Positions 49,826-59,581 of a DNA stretch of 64,000 bases are shown here, one piece after another (position 1 is the first letter of the stretch; each line of letters opens with the position of its first letter). Below the pieces are notes generated by a model that saw only the letters and a program-made list of their open reading frames with translations, did not search any database and was not told the origin of the DNA. The DNA comes from Proteromonas lacertae. Taxonomy: Eukaryota > Sar > Bigyra > Opalinata > Proteromonadidae. Both the position numbers and the translations under genes were made by a program. Where the stretch lies: the NCBI GenBank assembly GCA_002245135.1, contig NGBS01000297.1:1-64000 (forward strand), read 5' to 3'.

Positions 49826-50666
49826 AATGTCTTTACCAAGCGATTATCCAATAGAGGGTGATGGAATATCTGAAAATTTGTTTTATTTTTTATGGAGTAA
49901 AGATGATATGGAAAAGTATATATTTTTCTTTTATAAATTAGAGGACCAATGCTTCATATTCCTGAAACTGTTATATTCAGAATGAAACAAGTATCATTAT
50001 TATTGTAATAATACCATTAGCCAATTGCTTGGTACTTCACTAGTGTCAATGGACAAATCAAGCGAAAAAATAGGAATAATTTAACTGTTACAAAAATAGA
50101 AGAAATATTTTGTAGAAAGAAACTATCATCTGACATAGTAGCATGTTTCATTGAAACAAATCCAGAACAGACAGGTGGAACTGCTGTATTCAATTATTAT
50201 AATATGGACACATTTTGTATATATTTAATTTTGTAATAATATTGTAGTGAAATGGTTGCAATCAGATGATAAGAAAGATGGAATACTTCAACAGTTTATA
50301 GAACCATGTGGTAATTATAATAGTATTGTCTATCACCTATATATTAATTAGATGTAATAAAATGCCAGTGGTCTCCCAAAATGTGTTTAATTGAAAGAAG
50401 ACAAGCTCTCTATCCTTTAACTGATAATAGATACAATATATATGAACGTACAGTAACTTATGAAGGTAATCCACATAACAGTAAACTATTACCAGTAAAA
50501 GGATCGTTATTACCTTCATTATTACAACAAATATGTAATAATATAGTCAATCATATAACTGAAACTTCTTATAATAAATATAACATATCTACTTTTACAG
50601 CTCATTTTAAAGTTGATTCTAAAGATCGATTATGGTTTTTATATTCAACATCTATTAATCTAACTG

Positions 50667-50704
<38 letters not shown>

Positions 50705-52589
50705 AATGAATAGTAATAATTATTTAGGAAGTAAAACTAGAAATATTCAATCAGCTACAACCTTTGGATCTATTTATTCACCCAAGCCAAGTTCATCAAT
50801 GAAGAAAACCAAATCAACACAACAATTATTCGCTCAAGATCAGAGTCAATCGCAATTGAGATTAAATAGTCAAGAATCTCAACAACAATCACAATTACAG
50901 AGAATTCCTCCACAAAAATCAGCAGTTTTAACAATACCAAAATCAGTCAATTTAAAAGGTAGTAATCCATATTATAAAGCTACTAATTTAGAAAGATCTT
51001 ATCAATGTCCAACTTGTGGTGATTTTGTAGAAGAATCATGTGTTCATCCAGTGTTATATAAATTAATAATAAAATATCATGGTGTATTAACTAAACAAAT
51101 GAATAAAACATATGGTAAAGTTGAATATCCAATCAGTGATGAGATTAAAGAGACTGTTGGTAAAATAGGATTGTTTGAAATCCCAAGAGATAAAGATGAT
51201 CAACCCCCCGAAAATTTTGATAAAATCCCACCCCCAATTAGATTTATCCATCCAAAATTATCTTATAATAATTATGTAAAATATTGTAAAGATCCTCTTT
51301 TCTTATTTAAATCTGTAGGTATTTGTGAAGAATGTTTTCTGAAATATGCTGAATATAGTGATGGTTCAATGCCAAAACCAGAACCTTCTCCATCTATATA
51401 TTCTGATTCACAACTAAGTAAAGAAGAATTAAAAGCTATTAGAGAAAGAAGATTAGAATCATTAAAGGATAAATCATTATGGTCACCTTTATTTAGTCAA
51501 GAAACTAATTCCAACACTCAAACTAAAAGTAAATATTCTGGTCCAACTACTGAATTTGGTAAAATGGCTACTAAAAGACCAACTATTCCACCATCTAACA
51601 CTGATTATATTACCAATACTCACTATCAAAGTAGTAGTAATTTAAACACTGCTAATTCTAATAATAGATATAATACAGCATCTACAGCAGGCAGTTCATC
51701 TTATTATGAACCTAGTACAGCTGGTACTTATTCATCCACAGCTAATGGTGGTAAAAGATCTTGTTCATTACCTTCAATACCATCTGCCACACCAGGAACA
51801 GCTAATAATAATAATAATAATAATAAGAGTAAATATGTATATAAAGGTGGAAGAGTTGATTCACCGATGGTATTTGGCGAAGATGAAGATGAGAGTGAAA
51901 GTGATGAAGAAAAACAGTTTGAACAGTATTATAGTACTTACTTAGAACCTCCACGACAAAAACAAGAGAAGTTCTACAGAGATTTATATGCCAATCCAAA
52001 CTTAAGAGAAGGTCATCCACTTACAGCAATTGCTACAGAAGAAGTAATAAGAGCACAAATGACGGATGGTGTATTAGATCCTTATCAGAAACCAGGTGAG
52101 CATTTGTCACCCACTGAATATGGTGAAAGAAGAACGGAAATGCTGAGACAAAAATTACCCAAACCATTATTAGCACCACAAGTATTGAATGATTCTGAAG
52201 AAAAGATAATTAGGAAGAAAGAACAAAGAAGAGAGAGATTGGAAGGTAAGACTAGTAGTACTAAGAAGAAGGGTAATACTAAAAGATCAAGATCTCCCAT
52301 TGAAGAAGATAAATATTTGAATGTTCAACATTATTTGGAAATGCCTAATACTCCAGAACCAAGACCGTATTATTATTATTGATTATTGTATATAATTTAT
52401 AGAAAGAAAAATAAGAAGTCTACAACAAGACAACAACAACAAGAACAAGATACTCGAGATAGTGGTGATGATGGAGATTATGAAAGTGGTGAGAATTATG
52501 AGCAATACAATGAACCATATGATGAGCGATATGATGAAGAGTATGATGAAAGACCAGAGTCTGGAGTTGTTAATTCTGATTTGGAGTAG
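49826..52589 (+). CDS. Conserved-looking protein with a Cys4 motif and low-complexity tail, unknown function
   Basis: Six or seven exons give ~790 residues. Exons 1-5 encode a folded N-terminal domain (GDGISENLFYFLWSKDDMEK, PIAWYFTSVNGQIKRKNRNNLTV, VACFIETNPEQTGG, WSPKMCLIERRQALYPLTDNRYN and HFKVDSKDRLWFLYSTSINL). After a (TAA)n intron comes a Ser/Gln/Asn-rich stretch and a second module with CPTCGDFVEESC and CEECFLKYAEY, two Cys pairs that could bind one zinc. The tail is disordered: Ser/Asn/Tyr runs, then Glu/Asp/Lys. A 36-nt intron at about 52367-52402 joins the acidic C-terminus (ESGENYEQYNEPYDERYDEE). I recognise no family. The RLWFLYSTSINL block reads like a beta-sheet core shared with other proteins. 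Confidence 0.7.
50672..50702 (+). repeat. (TAA)n microsatellite inside an intron
   Basis: About ten TAA units fill most of a GT-AG intron (50670-50714) that joins STSINLTG to NNYLGSKTRN. Length variation here would not change the protein if splicing holds. Confidence 0.85.
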
Positions 52590-52797
52590 TTTATGTTATT
52601 TCTATCTAATCATATATATTTTTTATAAATATTGAAAATTGTTTTTGGTGATTATTCACTCCATAAACACTCTTTTTTGAAAATGTGGAATTTCTCTGTA
52701 CAACTAGCACATAATGCACTGTAAATGATATGAACAACCTAAAAACCAATAGAAACAATATAAATAATAAGGCAATTAAAAAAATATCTGAGAATAC

Positions 52798-52917
52798 TTA
52801 ATCTTTGGCATCTTTTTCGTTTGACGTTACATAAAAGTACGCTACGATAAGCAAAAATATGGCGACTGATAATAACCTTACAAAATTCATTAAATCGACG
52901 TCTAGATCCTCTTTCAT
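52798..52917 (-). CDS. Very small single-pass membrane protein (end uncertain)
   Basis: 39 residues: a charged start MKEDLDVDLMNF, one membrane helix (VRLLSVAIFLLIVAYFYVT), then SNEKDAKD and a TAA. A GTATTC donor follows the stop directly, and a TTTTTAG acceptor at 52739 leads into a further open exon (VVHIIYSALCASCTEKF...WSE, to 52652). So either the intron lies in the 3' UTR or one base upstream is wrong and the protein is longer. Family not recognised; a tail-anchored or small ER protein is possible. Confidence 0.45.
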   Translation of the reverse strand: MKEDLDVDLMNFVRLLSVAIFLLIVAYFYVTSNEKDAKD

Positions 52918-53018
52918 CTTGAAAATTAAAAAATGGATTAATGTGTATTACAACAAATACATTGTATTTTCAAAATAGATTTGATTTTCTTTATCTTTTG
53001 AGTTTTTATCTATCAGCA

Positions 53019-54169
53019 ATGAATCCATTGGAACAATTAAGAAGAAAACATCAAGTTGAAGAAGAAGTACCTACTTTTGCTGGTCAAGCTGTTATGATAG
53101 AGTATTTTTTGTTGTTTTTTTATCATATACAGTTCATCTTGTCATGATTACAAAGCAACACCATATACAGATTGTTTTGATGGTAAAAGAGAGATAAAAA
53201 TACCATCCTCCAAAAATATATCCTTTTCTTTTCATTTATACAACTTAAAAGTGTTATTTTTAATTCACATTTAAACATTTAATGTATATTTTGGAGGTAA
53301 AAGTGGTCCAGCCTTATTTTTACTACATGGAGCTGGTTATACAGGTGCTAGCTATGCAGAATTTGTTGTATACAACACAACTATGTTATATCAAATAGAA
53401 AGAAGCCAAAAAATACAGTCGTTGTTTCGCCATAGACTTCAGAGGACATGGTTTAACTAAAACAGACAATCAACTCGATTTATCAGCAGAAACTTTAACA
53501 AACGATACAGTCAAAATAATCCAATTCCTCTGTACTGAATTACCCAATGATACACCCTCCATTATAATAGGTCATAGTATGGGTGGAGCAATAGCGACAA
53601 GAGCAGCAGCAACAGGTGAAATACCAATGTTAAAAGGATTAGTAGTGATTGATGTAGTAGAAGGAACAGCAATACCAGCATTAGTACATATGAATACAAT
53701 ATTAGCGAGTAAACCAAAGAGTTTTTCAAGTATAGAAGAAGCTATAAAATGGGATATTCAAAGTCAAACATGTAGAAATCCATTATCTGCAAAAGTGTCA
53801 ATGCCAACTCAAATTGTTAAAGATAGTAAAACTAATCAATATGTATGGATTACACCATTAGAAAAGAGTGATAAATACTGGAAGGATTGGTATATTGGTT
53901 TAAGTGATTTATTTTTGACTGTTCCTGCTGCAAAGTTATTGATTTTAGCTGGTAGTGATCGATTAGATAAACCATTAACAATAGGACAAATGCAAGGTAA
54001 ATATCAATTATTAGTAATGCAAGGAGTTGGACATTGTATTCAAGAAGATGCTCCAGTTGAATTATCTAAGACAATATTTAGATATTTAAGCAGAAATGGC
54101 TTGACTGAGAATCAAGATGATGAATTAGCTAAAAAGTTGGAAAGAGCTAGACAAATGATTCCACATTAA
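53019..54169 (+). CDS. Protein phosphatase methylesterase 1 (PME-1) family
   Basis: Alpha/beta hydrolase that removes the C-terminal methyl ester from PP2A catalytic subunits. Four exons give ~340 residues. Conserved sequence: YTDCFDGKREIKIPSSKNTFNVYFGGKSGPALFLLHGAGYTGASYAEF, CFAIDFRGHGLT, nucleophile elbow IIGHSMGGAIATRAA (Ser in GHSMG), LVVIDVVEGTA (the PME-1 signature), LAGSDRLDKPLTIGQMQG (acid region) and GHCIQED (catalytic His). All three triad positions are present. Introns 53102-53132 and 53368-53398 are GT-AG; 53218-53274 begins ATATCC and ends AA. Confidence 0.93.
53218..53274 (+). other. Candidate minor-type AT-AA intron in the PME-1 gene (clearest case)
   Basis: It begins ATATCCTTTT (the U12 AT-type 5' consensus) after AAA AAT, and ends CATTTAA before ACA TTT AAT GTA TAT (T-F-N-V-Y). 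TTTTTAAT lies ~11 nt before the end. The join restores the PME-1 block KN-TFNVYFGGKSGP, where relatives have D-TFRVY-SG-GP. Reading through gives a stop. The only GT-AG alternative removes the whole conserved KREIKIP...VYFGG segment. Length is 57 nt. Confidence 0.75.
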
Positions 54170-54290
54170 TCAATATAGTAGGTGAAATAAAAAATATGAT
54201 ATTATTAAATATATATATAACTTAATATAGGTGTTGGGAAAAAAATTAATAATTTAATCTATTTCTATGTATTATGAATCTTCAATTTCT

Positions 54291-56721
54291 TCAACTTCCA
54301 ATTTCTTCTTCTTCTTCTTGTGGTGGCGGAGGAGGAGGAGGTGGTGGTAAAGATTGTATTTCACTCTCATCTTCAATAATCTTCAGTTGATTCTGAATAG
54401 TCTTTAATAACTTGTATTTATATATATTATCAACTTCATTATTTCTCATAAAACAGTTAACAGCTAATTCTACATCATCTCCTTCATACAATTCAAACAT
54501 TGCACTTCTACAAGGACTTATTTTTATTTCTACACATAATATCATCTGTTTATTCCTTCTACCTCCTCCTCCTCCTTTGCCATTAGAAATATATTTACCA
54601 CTCTGTTCTTTATTCTTTATTTTATTATACAATCTTTCTCGTTTTTCTTTCCATTTTTGTTCATTCTCTAATCTCTCTTTTTCTTTTTGTTCTTCTTTCT
54701 CTTTTACTAATTCTTCATATCTGTTATGTAATTTCATTGATTCTAAGTTAAATGGTTTGGGTATTATTCCTCCATCTTGATTTCTTTTCACTTTAGCTGA
54801 CTGACTCTTTGTTGATCCTAAGTAATATAAACTTCTTGCTATTTCATCATCTCTCATTTCTTTATCTTCTCTTGCTTTTCTCATTCTATTTACTACATTG
54901 TTATATCCAACTGGATTTGAATATTTCATTAATTTCTCACTTTTAGTTGTTGTTGAAGGACTTCTTACTATTTTCCTATGATTTAATTTTGGTTCAAATG
55001 TACATTCTGGATCTTCTTCGTTTGATTTTTCTTTTCTTAATTCATTTAGTTTCTCTTGTTTCTTTTTATGCAATTTGTATAATTTATCAATCCTCTATTA
55101 TATTAATAATAATAAATATATATACAGATTCTTCTATATCATTATCTTCACTCATTTCATTTACTAATTTCATTGATGTTTTATTCAATTTTGGCTTGAA
55201 TGTCAAACCTTCAGTTTTCTTCAATTCTTCTTTTATTTCTCTCTCTCTTAATCTCTCACTCTTTATCTTTGCATCATTAAATAATCTGTTTGTAGTTGTT
55301 ACACTTTTTGATCTTTTCAATTTATTTGATTTTGTCAGTTGTGAATTATTACTATTTTCATCATCGTTCTCTTGCTGTTGTTCTTGATTCTCTTTTTCCA
55401 TCATTATTTCTTTTGATCTTTTATTAATTGATGGGTTAAATGTCATTTCTTCATTCTTTAATATTTCACTTTTATTTGCCATTCTTTTCCTATTAGTTAT
55501 TAATTGATTCTCTATAAACATTTGCCTGTTGAAAACTAAGTGTTTATTTAATTTACTTACTTCCTATTAAATAATAATTCTATTTATAAATACTGTTGAA
55601 AGTGGCTCAAATTGATTCTTACTATCATTTTTACTATTAAACATTATATTTAATATATAATTAGTAAATGTTGAAAAACTAACTAACTCTTCATCTATTT
55701 CATCTGTTTGATCTTCCTTTTCAATAACAGCCCAGAATGTTTCATAATAATCCATTATACCTTTTTCATTTTTATGTAAAAAACCAAGATCCTATATTCA
55801 TTAGTAATATATAATTATTATAAAAAATACGATCATCACATTCAATATATCTTCTTTATTCAAACATCCTATTCTTTCTTTATCATATCTCTCAAATTCA
55901 TTCTCTATTTCTGTTTTCATTTTCTTCTTTAAAATCATTTCACTTTCTTTACTGATTCTTTTCATGTTTCTTTTCTTTTCATCTGTTTTCTCTATTAATT
56001 CTTGAACTGTTTGTTGTCTTACTTGTTTCTGAAGTGCTTCTTCATATAATATTTCTGTTCTTTGAGTTCCAGATGTTGTTATTGAATATGAATTATTTGG
56101 ATTTGGATTGATTTGTGGATGAAATAGTATTTGACCTGTTTTACTATCTCTATTATCAGGAGTTGGTACTTTCTTCTTTTCATAGAGACGATCAAATATT
56201 GGTGATTTTATTCTATTCTCTGCTAATTTTCTATTATTTAATAACAATATAAACATACTGTGACATTTTGCTTATTTTTGGAGTGAATTGATAATCTTTT
56301 TTTATTTTTGCTTCACTTTCTTTTTGTAATTCTAATTGCTTTAATCTTCTTTGAGTTTGATCTCTTTCCATTCTTTCTTCAAAACTTAAATCATTATCTT
56401 CACTGGATCGATTCTTACTTCTAATTGTTATATTGAATTATTCTAATACTTATATTTATTTACTTTTGGTTTAAATGTGCATTCTATATCGTCTTCATCT
56501 CTTTTTGTTGTTGGAGGAGGTGGCTATAAAAATAAAGGTATATATGAATACAATTCTCTTTAACACTATAGCTTCACCTGATGTGTCTTGCTCAGATTCA
56601 ATTTCTAGGTAAAACACTAATTAAGAAATTTTATACCATTATCACTCTAAAAAAACGTAGATATAAGAAAATATACTTGTAATATTTGCCCATCACTTTC
56701 GAAACTATTTTCTTGGCTCAT
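54291..56721 (-). CDS. F-x-P-x-I/L-N repeat protein with EF-hand-like segment
   Basis: Many exons, ~700 residues. A recurring motif is spread along the protein: CTFKPK, ILFHPQINPN, MTFNPSINKRS, LTFKPKLNKTS, CTFEPKLNHRK. Each precedes or follows a Glu/Lys coiled-coil stretch. In the middle, FERYDKERIGCLNKEDI looks like one EF-hand loop. The C-terminus holds a folded segment (ILCVEIKISPCRSAMFELYEGDDVELAVNCFM) and a poly-Pro/Glu tail. F-x-P-x-I motif proteins with EF-hands are frequent in flagellated protists, so a flagellar role is possible but unproven. The junction near 56520-56573 (DTS to PPPPTTK) is out of frame by one base with the visible GT-AG pair. Confidence 0.65.
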
Positions 56722-56926
56722 AAAATCAAAAAAATCAAATTCAAATTCAAACGGCCAGTTTTTCATTTTAATTTTGAACTTATTCATTTTTCTCTCACTA
56801 TTGATGATGATTCATTTCAATTGTGTATTTAAAATATATCACAACATAATATTAACAAAATTAAAGAAAATTTTATAAGAAATATAATTATTAAGTCTAT
56901 CTACAGATTTACAACAAAAAGAAAAA

Positions 56927-57537
56927 TTATGTAAAAGATGAAGGATCTTTTTCCAGCTTAGTTTTGATTCTCTGAATCCATAAATCTATAATATTCACTG
57001 GTACGACTAATCTTTCACCCATTGGTGTAGCTTGAGCAAAAGATGCTAAATAATTATATAAATCTCTAGCTATTTTGATTAAGCCATTCTCTGTTCTAAC
57101 AGCAGCAAAAGCTACATCATAATTTGAAGGAGGAATGCTATTTATTAATAAATAATTCATATTATACTCTTCTAAAGATATACCCACTTGTATATATTGA
57201 GCATTTACTACATCTGTGTTTGTTGCCCAACCAGTTGAAAAAATAGCTGAAGGAGAGTTAAAATTAATTGCACCAATTAATATCCATTGTGAAAATGGTG
57301 GAATACTATAATACAAAGCATCTATTTAAGCAGCAAATGAATAAATGTTATACAACCAGTGTTAGGAAGTTCAGGTCTAGGTATTAAGAATAAAGATAAT
57401 TCATGAACTTGCCCGGGATTTGGAATAACGTTTATATATTTTGTTTCAGACAAAGGATGCCAAGATGTTATAATTGGTCTTCCTGGAATGACCAAACCAA
57501 AAGGACAGTCTTGTGCCGTACCTAAAATATAATCCAT
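56927..57537 (-). CDS. Hikeshi/OPI10 family
   Basis: Two exons joined across a 35-nt intron near 57328 give ~190 residues, the family size. Matches: FGLVIPGRPI near the start, VHELSLFLIP, SQWILIGAINFNSPSAIFSTGW, AQYIQVGISLEEYNMNYLL, DLYNYLASFAQ and VPVNIIDLWIQRIKTKLEKDPSSF at the end. Hikeshi carries Hsp70 into the nucleus during heat stress in animals; the yeast relative is OPI10. The start context is MDYILGTAQDC. Divergent from the SCAR/WAVE gene, with 134 bp between start codons. Confidence 0.9.
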
Positions 57538-57671
57538 TTCATATACCAGGCAGATTATATGGATTCATTGAATGAATGTTCTGGAAAAGACTAAGAAATT
57601 ACGTGTCAAAAAGTAGAATTACAGGTAAATTACATATTTTAGAAAAAGATTTTTATTGTTTTTCTGCGATT

Positions 57672-59476
57672 ATGAAGAGGTTTGAATTACCTGTTTATGA
57701 TAAACCTATATTTGCCAATGACAGTAGCGATAATGATAACTTAAATTATGCTAATATGACTTCTTTAATAGAATTAATAGATCAATTGTGTATAAACAGT
57801 CTAAATATACTCTAGCTGCTCTATCACGTTATTCAAATAAAATATTTCAAGGATTAGTGGATAGATCAAACTCATTATCAAAACGTGTACATACTGCTGC
57901 AGACAACTTAAAAGATCTTCAAAAACTTGTCTCCGCAAAAGAACATAGTTTACATCAAACATTAGATCAAGAAAGTGATGTAAAACCAATAACAAGGTCA
58001 TTAATCGATAATAATACAACACCATCATTTAATGATACAGATAGATCAGAATCATTATCTCAAAAACAACACAAATGTCAAAAGAGTATACCCAATTTCG
58101 ATTATTATGATCAATACGATAATACACTACAAGAAGATCAAAAGGTAGCAATGAGATTCTCAGATCCTAATTATTTCATGATTCAATGGGCAGAAAAAGA
58201 AACACGAAGATTAAAACAACAAGCCAAACTGCCAAGAATAATTAAAAGAAAAGCACTTCAAAGATCTCAAGCAAATATCAATTCAAATAGTGAGACAAAT
58301 GTAAACTCTGATAGTAATGCTTCAGTGAATGATACAAGTACAACTAGTGTCAATACTATGAATCAACCACCAGGTGGATTTAATCCCTTCGCTTATACAG
58401 CATCTGAAACAGCAGTTAATCCATTTATGGCTAGTTCATCAACATTAAATCCATACAGTACCAGTTCTGCAACAATGAATCCATATTCTACTAATGTTAA
58501 TCCATATGCAACTACAGCACAAGGTCAGACTTCCTCTAGTACGTTCTCTAATGGTGGTACAGGTACAAATATTGGTTCTACCACTATTAATCCATTTGCT
58601 CCTCAAGCTTCAATCAATCCATTTGCACCTTCGAAGAACGAAATGCCACAAGGAGGATTTGCTGCTCCTCCGCCTGATGTATCTGAGTCAGAAAGTGAAT
58701 CTGAAGAATCTGAAGAAGAAAAACCAAAGCCAAAAGCTAAACCAAAGCCAAAGGCAAAACCAAAGAAACCTGTGAAGAAAGAAGAATCATCAGAATCTGA
58801 GAGTGAAAATGAATCATCTTCTGAAGAAGAAGAAGTTGTACAGAAGAAGAAACCAGTAAAGAAACCCGCAGCTAAACCAAAAGGCGATAAAGTTGTAATG
58901 CATGATAAAGTATTGCTACCACAAACACCACCAGAATCTCCAAGAGAAGAAACTGAGATAAAACGACCACCAAATCCACTATTAGCACAAATTCAAGGAT
59001 TTGATAAACACAAACTTAAACCAGCAGATGATGAAGAACAACAACAACAACCATCAGCAACATCACCTGAAAGACCTCATCCTCCAAATCCATTATTGGC
59101 TCAAATACAAGGATTTAATAAGAATCAATTAAAGAAAGCAGAAGATGGTGGTGATGATGAAGCTCCTAGAGCAAGACCACCAAATCCATTATTAGCACAG
59201 ATTCAAGGTTTCAATAAGAACCAATTGAAAAAGACTGAAGATGAAGAACCTCCTGTTAGACGTCCAGCTAATCCTTTGTTAGCTCAAATTCAAGGGTTTA
59301 ATAAAAATCAATTAAAGAAAGCTGAATCAACTGGTGATTCAAATAAAGAAGAAGAATCTCATGTAGATAGAAAAGCTGTTGGTGGAGGTGGAGGTAATTC
59401 ATTAGTTGCAGATATATTGAAGAAGAGAATGCAAATCTTAGGAAATACTCAAGAAGAAGATGATGATGACTGGTAA
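57672..59476 (+). CDS. SCAR/WAVE-type Arp2/3 activator with four WH2-like repeats
   Basis: The N-terminus resembles the SCAR/WAVE homology domain (MKRFELPVYDKPIF...ANMTSLIELIDQLSALSRYSNKIFQGLVDRSNSLSKRVHTAADNLKDLQKLV), completed by splicing out 57790-57815 (26 nt). A basic stretch follows (ETRRLKQQAKLPRIIKRKALQ), then an Asn/Ser/Pro-Phe-rich linker with NPFA/NPY repeats and an acidic/Lys-rich region. Four WH2-like actin-binding motifs (PxNPLLAQIQGFxKxxLKK) lie at about 58.97, 59.09, 59.18 and 59.26 kb. The C-terminus LVADILKKRMQILG...DDDDW is a central-acidic tail with the terminal Trp that binds Arp2/3. Most SCAR proteins have one WH2, so four is unusual. It would nucleate branched actin at the cell front. 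Confidence 0.85.
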
Positions 59477-59581
59477 GTCGTTAATAATGTTTATAAATAT
59501 AATATTTTTATTTTTTTTGCTTTTGATACTCTAACTGTAAAATGAAAAAAATTATGTTATGAAACGAATATATTTTTATAA

